Below are positions 23,438 through 35,400 of a stretch of 64,000 nucleotides of DNA, in pieces. Each line of letters opens with the position of its first letter. Position 1 is the first letter of the stretch. The translations under genes were made by a program, and so were the position numbers. A model generated the notes under the pieces. The model made no database searches. It was not told the origin of the DNA and was given only the letters and a program-made list of their open reading frames with translations. Source of the DNA: Phycomyces nitens (taxonomy: Eukaryota; Mucoromycota; Mucoromycetes; Mucorales; Phycomycetaceae); assembly GCA_022702545.1 (NCBI GenBank), contig JAHRBC010000002.1, forward strand, positions 1,736,001-1,800,000. Reading direction: 5' to 3'.

Positions 23438-24993
23438 GAACGGCCATGAATGATATCCCAAAAAGAAAAAAGAGAATATAATTGGACCAGATCAAATGTG
23501 GTCTTTTAGCAGAAAACACAAACTTCAAACTGTACAAAACTAACAACCTTTCAAACATATATTGTTAATATACGATAAATACAACGTCAATTTTTTTTTA
23601 TATTTTATATTATTTTCTCTCTCTCTCTCTTAATGCCACCCTTTTAAATTATGAAATTCCATTGAATAAAGGGAGCTCTTTGTCAATTGATCTGATTAAA
23701 AGGAGTTGTGTGCAAAAAGGAAAACCCAAAAATAAACAAGTCTGGAACAGCTCCACAGACAATGAAATCTTAATACTGTACTCTGCCAAAAGGGAAATAT
23801 ATCATCCACAGAGACCAGAACCATTCACAGGAGAACATCTAAATATTTATCAATGGGTCACAAACCCTAATTGTAACCCACACTTTATTTATATATATAT
23901 ATATATATATATTCTTTTAAGAATACAGACAAACCAAATCCTCAGAAATACCTGCCATATTACCCCAGATGAACCAACCAAGAGTAGCACAAACCTCATG
24001 TCCAATGTTATTAATCATAAAAAAATCAAAATTAATAACCCACAAATAAAATATAAAATAAAATAAACTTGCAATAATTATTATAATAATAATAATATGT
24101 TTGGCAAGGAATTTCAATCACACAAGAGTTTCCAATTTATTATAGCAAGATTATTTCGCATGGGCCAGCGCTTTTTTGTATTCAACAAATGCCCATTTAT
24201 GATTTAGACAACACAATAATGATTGTCAACAAGCACAATCTGTATACTGCATTGGTAATGAAAAATCATGGGCTAATTTGTATTATGTAAATTTACAAGG
24301 GGTATAAATAGATTTTGCGTTTAATAATTTGCGTCTACACAGCCATTGGTAGACTATTGGACAGTATTCGACCCAAAAGGCAGGTTATCTAGAATGCATT
24401 GCGCTTTGCTATAAAGATCAAGCTCAAGATCAAGCTAAAGATCAAGATCAAGCTAAAGGCAATGTTGTTGTTGTTATTGTTTCTTTTTTTTTAAAAAAAA
24501 AAAACTTAACATTAACATTATCATTAATATTAATATTAATAATAAACGCAACTTTCTGTTTTCAGCGCAATATTCTCGACTTTTATATATTTACTTATTT
24601 ATTTATATTAAATACATTTTAAAGAAAGAGCTATTTTTATCCTTTTCAATGAATAAATATATAAATAAAAATTATTATTATTTGGAAAAATTGCCACAAA
24701 GTGCTCGAGTGTTACTTTTTGACGCAGATTTGCTCAAGATAAAAGCGCAAATAACAGTAATGCCAAAAATACATACACACACATACTTATATTCATACAT
24801 ACATTCATACATTTATTCATTCATCAACGAAATTCAGTTACACCCCAATAAAATAAAATAATTAAATAAAAAATAAATAAAAATAATTTAAAAATAAAGA
24901 TTAAACCCATATAATGCTGCATTTTCTGCTATATTTGCTTTTGTTCTTTTTTTTTCTTCCTCTCTTCATTTTCTACATTAACAATAAATCTCG
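23438..24993. other. Intergenic AT-rich region
   Basis: Holds the 3' end of the GNAT gene and the promoter of the kinase gene. It contains TA arrays near 23888-23910, a 12-mer tandem repeat built from GATCAAGCTAAA at 24416-24459, poly-A/T runs and ATTA-type repeats. No gene is seen. Confidence 0.6.
24416..24459. repeat. Tandem repeat of a GATCAAGCTAAA-type unit
   Basis: About four imperfect copies of a 6/12-mer (GATCAAGCTCAA, GATCAAGCTAAA, GATCAA, GATCAAGCTAAA) in non-coding DNA between the GNAT and kinase genes. Confidence 0.75.
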
Positions 24994-27916
24994 ATGCCTC
25001 CATCTAATCCCATCCTCAACACAATGGCAGCAAATGCTCCCGAGACATCCTCGAGACGATCATTAAGGTCCGAAGACAGGCGATCTATTAGACGCCAAGG
25101 AAGTTCACATAGTACCGCACCTTCCCAAGTCGCCCGAAGCGACAGTACTAGAAAGAGCCAGGACAACAATGTCTCTAGACGATCGTCCGAAAGACGAGCA
25201 GTGATGCGCATACAAAACTATGTAATCTATCGCAAGACTATTGGGGCTGGAAGCATGGGAAAAGTCAAGTTGGCCGAGTGTCTAACCGACACAGTCAAGC
25301 AAAAGGTAGGATGATAATACAATAGAATAGGTGCGAATTGTGAATTGTGAATTGCGAATTGAATCGTCTTATTCTCTTGTGTTCCTAGTATGCAGTAAAA
25401 ATCATGCCCAAGATTGATCTAACATCACCTGCAGTCATTGGAGCACGCGTCAAGGATCCAAAAGACACACCAAAGGAGCGAGAACAACGCACAGTGCGAG
25501 AAATGGCCATAATGCATTTGTTGCGCCACCCAAATATCTGCCAACTCAAGGAGTGGGTTTCAGAAGGAGATCAATATTATATGTTTCTTGAATATGTGGA
25601 CGGCGGCCAATTGCTGGACTATATCATCAACCATGGAAAATTAAGAGAAAAACAGGCACGGAAATTCTCTCGTCAGATCATCAGTGCACTTGGTAAGGAT
25701 ACACCATTTACCACTTGTCTTCTAAGCATCTTTTTTTGTATAGACTATTGTCACCGAAATTCTATTGTTCATCGAGGTAAGGGTTACAAAAACAAGAAAA
25801 GTATTGTGTGAAAAGAAGATGCTCAACTCAGTCCACTCCACCACTTTCCTTTTTTGGAAATGTTAATTTGCAAATATTGATGCCTATTTGTACACCATCT
25901 CTAGACCTAAAGATAGAGAACATTCTGATAACCCGGGATGAGGACATCAAGATCATTGACTTTGGACTCTCCAACCTCTACTCACCCTCCAGTCAGCTTA
26001 GTACCTTTTGTGGCTCACTATACTTTGCTGCTCCCGAGCTATTGCAGGCTCGCCAGTACACTGGCCCAGAAGTAGATGTATGGAGTTTTGGTGTGGTCTT
26101 GTATGTACTGGTGTGTGGTCGTGTGCCGTTTGATGACACTAGTCTGCCAGCCCTACATGCAAAGATCAAATCAGGAATTGTAGATGACTATCCTGACCAT
26201 CTCTCAAAAGGTAAGGCATATTAGAGATGATTGAAATATGAACTCAAATAAAAATACCTTAGAGTGTGTTGATCTGCTGTCCAATCTGCTCGTGGTCGAT
26301 CCAAAAAAGAGGGCCACCTTATCAGCCATCAGAGCCCACCCGTGGATGAACAAAGGATATGACGCACCGACCTCAAACCACCTTCCACACCGTCTGCCCC
26401 TAAAGACAATCGACATGGACATTGTCCAAGGCATGCATGGGTTTGGTCTAGGAGACCCAAACGACATTCGTAGCAAATTAGAACGCTACATTTCTCTTTC
26501 CGAGTACCAGCAGGCGGCCACCAAGATTGACCAAAATTACCAAAAGTATGCAGCATCCCAAATCGAAAACAGTCGGCCCATTTGGAGACGCTCAATTATC
26601 AACAAAAAGAAGCGGCCTTCTCAGGACGATCCCCAGTCGTTGCCAGCAATGTATGATCCCCTGGTCTCCATTTACTACCTTGTCAAGGAACGAAAGGAAT
26701 TCGAGGAATTGGCCAAGCAGACGCCCCAGCCCCCGATATTTTCATCTTCTAGTCTCAGCAGATCGTCGTCGAGTCTCCAAAGCAAGTCTCGCTATGAATT
26801 GCCAGGCCTTATCCGCAGAAAGTCCGAGCGCACACCCGCAACTGCTCGTCTCAGTATGGGTGAGGACAGTCTGCAGCCCCCAACTGGACACCGGCCTCTT
26901 ACTCGGTCCCGTAGTGAGCGCACCTCTGCTGCCCTAAAAGAAAATGCAGCCAAACTGTTTGGATCTGTGCGGTCTTCTCGTAATACAACTGCCACCACAG
27001 TCTCCCGCTCGACATCCACACCGGCCGAATCAACCCCATCGCAGCCATCGCAACCATCGCAATCATCTCCTCCAGCAGCACTTTCGCCCTTTTCTTCACT
27101 TTCCACACCGTCCAAAAAGCCATCTCAATTTTGGTGGAAGTCTGATACCCCAGCCCAACGTAGCTCTTGGCGCCGGATGTCAGTCACCAAACAAGTATCT
27201 TCTCGCCGTTCTTTGAGTAGTGACCCAACCGAGAATTCAAAGGCACCATTGTCTGACCACCCCCCTGTTCCTCCATTACCAAAGATCCACACTAGCCAGT
27301 CTACAGAGATTGTAAAAGGTAAAATCACAACTGTTTTGAACAAGTCTAATTAGTTGCAGAAAATACCATATCAGCCGTCAAATACACCAGCAACACTTCT
27401 TTTACCACAGCCATCGACCGCACCACTCAACCAAAAAGTATATTCAATTTTAACCGTAAACACCTCTTCCGCCTCTCACCCCAGCAATTAATGGAAGACC
27501 TGGCCAACATTCTCTCTCTGATGAATATCCGGACCCAGGCCATCAAGGCCGAGCCATTTTCGTTGTCATGCCAATGCGACTATCCTGAATGGCAAAAATT
27601 TGTCCGTTGCCCGTCCCCAGATAGTGGGACCGGAAGTCTGGGCAGTCGTTGTGATGAATCATCATCAGATCACAATAGCCAGATTCCAATGGCCCTCAGT
27701 TCTCTAGAGATCAATGCTGACCACGGATATCGAAAGGAAACCCTCAAATTCACAGTAATGATCTATCAGGCACGTTGGGCCAGTGGAAGACTTGGAATCA
27801 AGGTCAAGGAAGCCGAGGTCCAGACACCAAAGTCTGTAATCTATCAAAATATCTACCATTCGATTCTCTATGAATTAGAAAAGACCACTCTAGCAAGACA
27901 TGCTTCTAGTAGCTAA
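24994..27916 (+). CDS. KIN1: Kin1/Kin2-type (PAR-1/MARK) serine/threonine kinase
   Basis: Six exons, 24994-25305, 25389-25692, 25744-25776, 25905-26210, 26263-27318 and 27360-27916, keep frame and give 855 aa. A basic Ser/Arg-rich leader precedes the kinase domain: glycine loop [12 protein letters not shown], catalytic lysine in [32 protein letters not shown], activation loop [15 protein letters not shown], then [19 protein letters not shown]. This wording and the insertion between the lysine and helix C are characteristic of fungal Kin1/Kin2, which act in polarised exocytosis and ER-stress signalling. A long Ser/Pro-rich linker follows, and the C-terminus is a KA1 lipid-binding domain (about 27440-27916: [20 protein letters not shown] to [14 protein letters not shown]). 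The intron after 25776 splits the codon of the catalytic Asp of HRD. A second ATG at 25024 is an alternative start. Confidence 0.92.
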
Positions 27917-28464
27917 TTATAATCATCTATATATTTAAAATCTGTTCATCTATATTTTCTATTATATATATATATTATATTTTATATTTATATTTATTTA
28001 TATTTATATTTATACCTTTTATATTTCTGTAAAAAAAGAAAAAAACTTTTTTTTATATTAAAAAAAAATCTTGTGCTTGTATATTTTTTTTCATTTATTG
28101 CTATATTGATATCTTTCTCATCTACCAATAAATATTCGCTATCATTATCCAATTAAATTCATGTTTCAAATATTTCAGTCATAAAAAGTGTTTTATATAA
28201 ATATATATATAAACATATATATATATATATGTTTTGGAAAAATAAATAAATAAAGATATATAGCTGCTCACTGGGTGTGTATAATCCACAACACACTTGT
28301 ATGGATTGGGCTAATTGACTTAATATTTTTTTGTGACTGTGATCCCAAAACCCAATCTCTATCTCTGTCTCTGTCTCTCTTTTTTTTTATTTAATAAAAA
28401 ATCTAAAAGCAATCCCCGCAATAACGTTCTTCCTTTTTTTCTTTACAAAGTCGAGAATATAACC
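27917..28464. other. Intergenic region between kinase and MTA phosphorylase genes
   Basis: Extremely AT-rich, with ATTTATAT arrays (27960-28020) and TA arrays (28195-28232). A pyrimidine-rich stretch with CTCTGT repeats at 28357-28390 just before the MTAP start is typical of a strong fungal promoter or 5' leader. No ORF is supported. Confidence 0.6.
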
Positions 28465-29475
28465 ATGGTTGTGACTGAGCAGCACGATGTCAAGATTGCC
28501 GTTATCGGTGGATCTGGTCTTTACAACCTCGAAGGCCTTGAACTTGTCGAGGAAGTCAACCCCGAGACTGTAAGTATTTCTATTCCACAACTGATTCTAC
28601 ATTGACCCCTACTTTGACCCTACCCCTTCGCCTTTGTATGCACACATTAATTAAACCCAAATATAAACAAATATTAGCCTTGGGGATTCCCTAGCGACAA
28701 GATCATCATCTCAAAGTTGCCCAGTGGCACCAAGATCGCCTTTTTGCCTCGTCATGGCCGTGGTCATTACCTCACTCCCACCGAAGTTCCTGTCCGTGCC
28801 AACATTGCTGCACTCAAGCATCTCGGTGTTGAGGCCATTCTCGCCTTTTCTGCCGTTGGTTCTCTTCGCGAAGAGATTCCTCCCTGCGACTTTGCCCTTC
28901 CCGACCAATTGATTGACCGTACCCGTGGTCTTCGTGAGTCAACCTACTTTGGCGAGGGTGTCGTTGCCCATGCTGGTTTTGCTGACCCCTTCCATGCCGG
29001 TATCGCCGAGCTTGTCTATGCCCACAAGGATATCCTTGACTTTGGTGCCAAGCTCCACAACAAGAAGACTGCTGTCTGCATGGAGGGTCCTGCCTTCTCT
29101 ACCCGCGCCGAGTCTCACATGTACCGCTCCTGGGGTGCCGACATTATCAACATGTCTGCCCTGCCAGAATCAAAGTTGGCTCGTGAGGCCGAGATTGCTT
29201 ACCAGATGGTCTGTATGTCTACTGATTACGATTGCTGGCGTGTTGAGGAGGAGGCTGTCACTGTCGAGACTGTTATGCAGAACATGGTCAACAACGGTGC
29301 CAATGCCAAGAAGTTGTTGATGGCCGTTCTTCCTGCTCTTGACAAGGCTGTACGCGAAAACACCCTCAAGCCTGATCTCAAGGGCAGCATGAAGTTCTCT
29401 GGCATGACTGCCAAGGAAAAGAGAAACGCCGAGACCGTCAAGAAGCTCGACTACATTCTCCCCGGTTACTATTAA
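28465..29475 (+). CDS. MEU1: S-methyl-5'-thioadenosine phosphorylase
   Basis: Two exons, 28465-28569 and 28678-29475, give 300 aa. The enzyme splits methylthioadenosine with phosphate to adenine and methylthioribose-1-phosphate, feeding methionine salvage and removing a polyamine by-product. Family marks: IAVIGGSGLYNLEGLE, the phosphate-site FLPRHGRGHYLTPTEVP, NIAALKHLGVEAILAFSAVG, MEGPAFSTRAES, WGADIINMSALPESKLARE and MSTDYDCW. The glycine-rich start, the PRHGRGH segment and DYDCW all point to MTAP rather than ordinary purine nucleoside phosphorylase. The start context AACCATGG is strong. Codon use is more GC-rich at third positions than in neighbouring genes, which suggests high expression. 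Confidence 0.95.
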
Positions 29476-29873
29476 GATTAAGATGTCAAGGGCTGTGCCA
29501 TTGATAACATCATCATCTTTTTTGGAATAACCATCTTTGTGTGCATACAAAATGTCATTTATACATATAATTTAAAAAATAATAAAAAAGAATAAAGGTG
29601 AAAATGGATATCAATATATATATATATGTGTATGTATGTATATATATTCGGTTTTTTGTTATATTAAGCAAAGCAATTCAATTACATATATATATTTTTA
29701 ATAATAATAAAAAAAAACCACCACCACCAACCCCTCAACATCTTTATCTTCTACGGCCGTTGAGCACTGCTAAACGGCTTTACTCTCTCAATATTACTTG
29801 TTAAAGACTATTGCTAATAAACATATCCAATGTAGTGTTTGAGTAAATCAACTATGACCGTTTAATGTCCACT
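29476..29873. other. Convergent 3' intergenic region
   Basis: Between the stop codons of MTAP (+) and the RING-RRM gene (-). It holds TA/TG-type repeats (29612-29650) and poly-A runs with AATAAA-like signals. No gene is seen. Confidence 0.6.
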
Positions 29874-32452
29874 TTAAACAGCCAGTGTGTCTGCCGGACT
29901 GTTGTTCTCTTCCAGGGGCGCGTCTTCGATCAAAGAAGACGACGAGGATGATGATGATGGGAAAAGAGGTGGCGCTTTCCAAATATCACTTGTGGTACTG
30001 GCAGGCATGTACGAGGTTGCCCAAGGCGATAGTCGGATTGTTTTCAAAGGCGCCTTCTTTTGTACGGCTGTGGAAGGGTGTACGAGAACACTATCGAGCC
30101 GAGAATACAGAGTTTGGTCAGACTCTCCAAACAGTTCATATGAAGTCATGGATTCTGTAAAGGGGTCCGAGAACAATGGCAATTCTTCGGCTTCATCTTC
30201 TTCCTCTTCCTCTTGTTTTGTTTCAGGCGTCGTACGACAAAAGCGTTGAAAGTCACATAGAAACGCAGTCAGGCCAGGCGTGCCACACGGCTTCTCAGAT
30301 TCATCTCGCCAGACTAGTGGATCACGCAAAGAGGTGGCCGTGGTATTGTAGAAAGGACGGCTCAAGACTGGCTTGGGGTCATGGAGGGGGGTCCCGACCA
30401 CACCAACCCCAGATCCCAAGGATCCTGCTTCAAAAGCAGACTTGGAGCGGGCCAGATTGGTCTAAGGTGAAGAGTAACAGGTCAATTAAAAAAAAAGATA
30501 TTTTAGTGGTTCCAACTTACATGTCCATCCTGGATATGAGGCTGGGCAAACGAAAGACGAGGCTTGGGTGCAAAATAGTCATACTGTGAGGCATTTGGAG
30601 TGGATTGGGTTGGGAAATTGGGAAAGCATTCACCAGTTGGGGTATTGAAGAGTGGAGAAGTGGTCGAGGTTGAAAGACTAGGGGTGAGCACATTGACAGG
30701 CGGCCAGATTGCATGGTAGAGATCGACAGGACATTCCATACGAGCGTTCTGGAGCAGTGTCAGCTTTTGACGCTCGGTAAATGCAGGGCACATCAATCCT
30801 GCTCTTGTCAGACGCTCCAGCAAGGTAGGGTCAATGTGAACATAGTCCTTTGACAGATGAGCCCGCAGAGACTCTACAAGACATATGCAATTGTTAGTAA
30901 ATATCAAAGTGTGGTTGCTTTATAATTAATTACCAATTGACAATTTAAGCATTTCAAAAATGTGGTCTCTGTGCATGGTCGATATCAAGTAGGACTGATG
31001 CCACGGGTATTTTGCAATGACACTAATGATATTTTCAAAAGGACGTTCTGCACACTTGCGAGAGAAATGAAGCTATCAAGCAAAAAAATGCATTAGTGAT
31101 GTCTAGAGACCAATTTGTCGTTCTTACCTTGTAGTTCTTGCAGACTACCAGCAATGAATTGATTTCTTCGCGTGTGATAAAAGGAGGGCAAGACATGCCA
31201 CCCCCACCTGCTGCTGTAGACATTGTTTTGACTACATCAGAGGCAGGTGGAATTGCTGATATTCCACAAAACTTGCCTCGCCACTTTGAAAACACAATCG
31301 ACAAGAGTTCATCTTGAGTGCACTCAGTTGCCGTAACCACACGTCCCTTGAGTGGTTTCTGGTTTCGAGTATCAATGGCACGTCTTAAATCAGCCATTGA
31401 CACAAACTCGACATAGGCATCTGATAATGTCTTTCCTGTCGTTCTATCCATCATAATCTACAAAAACGTTGTCAATACATTTTATTTCTCGATGGCTGTG
31501 GTCATACATGAATTGGTTGGGCATAGATTGAAGGCAAAGGCATTCGACAATGGCAAAAGAAGGTTCGAATGTCATTCTGAGAAACGTCCCAAGGAATCTT
31601 TGGAAGCCCATTTTGTGAGAAAAGCCGCTTTAGAATTTGTCTTTTACTCACATTGGACAACTTTAGGCAAGGAAAGTTGTGGGGCGAGGTTGCAAGGGTG
31701 TCAGAAGAGCTCGGCAGGACAGGCTGTCGATTAGTTTCTGAAAGGTAATTCACAGACACACCAATCTGTGGCATTTCTAATGGTGATAGCAAGGGCTTTT
31801 GGATATCTTGATGGGTTGGCTTGATAGATTTATTAGATTTTTTGCTTTATGGAATTACATATATAGACATATTTACCTGTGAACGGGAGGCACACACCGG
31901 ACAGGGAGGGTTTAGTGAGAGTGAAAATGGTAATGTGGCAAGACAGGGCTGGCAAATGGAATGGCCGCATGTCTTACGGGACACGGCTGTGTTGGGCTGT
32001 CGACAGAGACACAATGCACATATTTTATTCTGGGCTGCACTGGGCATGGACATGCGGCGCCAAAGACCGGTTGGATCAATGGCATTCGACATCATTATTG
32101 GAGCTGCAAACGGAAAGGGAACAGCAGACGAGGAAGCTGTAGATGAGAAATCAGCCCCATCAGCAGCAATTGAGTGCTTTCGAAAGGCATTGGAGGTAAG
32201 CGACAGCCAGTCTGCTTGGGCTTTGCTTGGATCAGAGCCATCAATTGCAGAGAATGGCAGGCTGGATCCTGTCAATAGATGTCCTGGTGGTGATTTTTCA
32301 TGATCAGAGTGTTTTGTGGGTCCAATGTTGTGTTGGTTGATATAATCGGTCAATTGAAGGGTTTCTTTAAAGGTAAGATGGTGAGTATCTTGGTTGGCCA
32401 ATTGATCTCTTGGACAAAAATTATAGAAAGAGTTGGTACCTGTATCGTACAT
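29874..32452 (-). CDS. RING-finger plus RRM protein
   Basis: Minus-strand gene of about seven exons. The first exon (about 31877-32452) ends with a C3HC4 RING: CALC, then CGHSICQPC and CPVC at the expected spacing, so E3 ubiquitin ligase activity is plausible. Across a 54-nt intron (31598-31651) the frame joins LKLSN to IPWDVSQNDIRTFF, a clear RNP2-type strand and helix of an RRM; the next exon continues IMMDRTTGKTLSDAYVEF, the RNP1 strand, and DLRRAIDTRNQKPLKGR. The RRM most resembles the quasi-RRMs of hnRNP F/H. About 200 further residues of helical sequence follow, then an acidic, Ser-rich tail with a Glu run. CNOT4/Mot2 also joins RING to RRM, but its RING is C4C4 and its RRM looks different. 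Function unknown. The start Met at 32452 is the first in the frame. Confidence 0.75.
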
Positions 32453-35400
32453 TTCGTGAACAACAAACTAAAGGATGATTGCAAATGTTGTATGGTATTT
32501 ATACGCTTTTATTTATTTATTTAATTATTTAATTTCTTCTTTTTTAGAATGTCAAACGATTTTGCCTACATGACTTTTAAGCAAGAACCCTTTTTATCTT
32601 TCTTGAAGTAAGGATAAATGAAGTCAGGAAAATACATGGACAAGAAAAAAGCCCCTTACATTTCTGGCCTTTTGAAATTTGATTAATTAATGCTTTGTAA
32701 CTTACTGCTTCTCTTCGTCAATCATGGTTCACTCGTGCATCAAGGGTACTCTTATTCTTCATCAGTGTCTTTCTCCGTGGCTCATTTTGGCACTTATTAA
32801 CCGCGTTCCCTTTTTTTTTGTTTTGTTGCCCAGATAAAAAAGAAAGTGTAAAGAAGATTACATTCGCATCCCTTTGACCCCTATTGGACCCCTCCTTCTT
32901 TTTTTTACTATTTCTCTATTTCTTATATAAATGTATATTTTGTTATTATTATTCCTTTCTCCTTGAGGAATGAGGATCTCAAGGCAGCCTATACAATACT
33001 CACCAACAACCTCTAAAGTGTTCCAAATACATAGAGCCAAAAAAAAAACAAAAAACAAAAAGGCCGTTGTTTATTTTATGGCTGTTGCAACATGGAGCAC
33101 ATAATTAAACATTTTGTATTGATCATTCCTCGTTGTATAAATCTTCTTCATAATCATCAGGTTTCATATCAGAGACGTAATATACACAATCTCCCTGTTT
33201 CTTAAATGAGATGCAAAGAAAAATAGAGACCAAGACACACTATTTTTGTACATATTCGTTTATTGACATTACAAACGACTAAATCTTTATAGGAATCATC
33301 ATGGGTTCCTATTTTTGACACCTTGTTAAAATAAATCACAATTTACAAAGGAAATAACCCCAGTTTGATGCTTTAGGTACAATAGCAAGAAAAAGAGAGT
33401 TGACTGGCGAGTTCTGCAAATAACAAGGGGGTTCAAATATTACATAGAAGGCACAACCATAAAATGATGAAAAGACGTCTATTGACATCCTCTGTACACA
33501 ATCCCTTTACCAATCTTAAAATCGAAATTGTTTCTGAAATCTAGTTTGTTAGGATTGACTGGTAGACTGACAAGAGATGGCAATTGGACTCAAGATCTAT
33601 GCGCTTCTATAAAGACAAAATGTATTGTGCTGTTTATAGGATAAATAAATCAATTAATATTCAAGGGGTGTTAAGGTTGTATTAAATGTGCTGCAGAACC
33701 CTTTATATTGTGTTTTTTTTTAAAAAAAAATATATAAAGGGTGTCATGTATACAACATGAGCTCATCAAGTACTTTATCAATTTACTATCTCTCAGATGT
33801 GTCAATATAATGCATAAAGTGTGGACTTGTAAACATTGTAATAAATATTGATTCTGTCAAGAAGTATTCTAGATATGCAAAATAGATAATATATATATAT
33901 ATATGTATATGTATTCATACACTAGCAGAATTGAAATCTTGCAGAGACAAACAGCTGTCATTCCCGCTGGTTAAATGCAAACCATCAATAGCACAAGTGT
34001 ATCCAACTATCAGGCTACAGATACACGCGTACGAGACATTTTGAATGATTTATAAATGTCTATAGGCACGACCTTGACTCTATATTTGAAAGACTAGTCG
34101 TAGATGCCTTTGTCATTTTGAACAAACTTTTATGTACATGCAATACAACACTGGACTCAAGGAGCCAGCTGTTACATGATATGGTAAGTGAGCCTGTTTT
34201 GGTTACCACATTTAATATGAGTAAAAGAATGGATACAGGCAAGCACTGCATCTATGCACTGTTCGTGGCAAGACAATACATATATGTATATGTATATATG
34301 TATATTATATTATATTGTATATATAATCTGCACAAAACTAGTGTGGTATGAGCAGCTAATATGTACATTCATACCACGTACACCTATTTATAGCCCAATT
34401 GTACTGCACTCTTATTATATTTAGGGCCTATCACAAGATATTATTAAAATACACGACTTGTAAGAAAGTATGCATAGATCTCTGAAGCCATTAAAAAAAA
34501 AGAGTCTTGATCAGCTTGTTTAAGCTGCTGAAACCTAGTAATTCTGTATTTTATCTTGATGTCTTGCTGAGATATTATATAAAGGCATTCAATTGATAGA
34601 AAAAAAAACACACACACACAGGGATATATGTTTTCAATCAGTCTCAATTGGCAAGAAACATGATTGTTTACAGAAGTAAAGAGTAATCCAACCTTGGACA
34701 CTTTTTTGTTTTATAAAACACTCATTTGTCAATGGTGTCCCCCCCAACTATAGGCATTCCGTGTTAGACCCCGAGTGGTCGCCAATACTCAATGAACAGT
34801 CATGAATATTTATATTTTGTACAATTCCATTGTACAAATAGTTCTAGGTATTGGGTACTTTTTACCTTTGCAGACTGATTGATGCGGTTTGCTAATTGTT
34901 GTATTACACAGGCTGTTTACTTTTTGGTAGCCTTGGAGATTGCGCGATTTAGGCCATCGGGTATGGCAATAGAGGTTTATTTACCATGTACTGATTCACT
35001 GAATAAATGTGTATGGTTTACGATACTTGTTCATTGAAGCAATATCCAAACAGCACCTAAAAACTAAAGATGTGAAGCTTAAAGACGCACATTAGATTCA
35101 ACCAAATGTCTTTTTTTTTTCTTTAAAAATACAAAAATGGATTGCCCAATATCTTGCTTCTCAATTCTTGCGACTGGTCTATTTGATCGACATTGCATGT
35201 ACAACCCAGACGTCTTTCTGATAATTAACCGTGTGTCCACAAAATGTCAAATACATCTATAGTATCCAATGGCACCACAGGCTTGTTGCTTTAATCCAAC
35301 TATTGAATTGGAGGTTGTGTGGATAGCAAACAAGTACAAAAAGGCTCTTGTAAAATATAAAGAAAAATGTAAAATAATAGTAATGACAATCCAAAAAAAA

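Noticed and set aside
28724..29320. Alternative-frame plus-strand ORFs inside MTA phosphorylase
   Set aside because: They overlap the certain MTAP frame and have skewed Leu/Pro/Ser composition.
29170..29550. 126-codon minus-strand frame opposite MTA phosphorylase
   Set aside because: It is an antisense shadow of a highly conserved, GC-rich coding exon.
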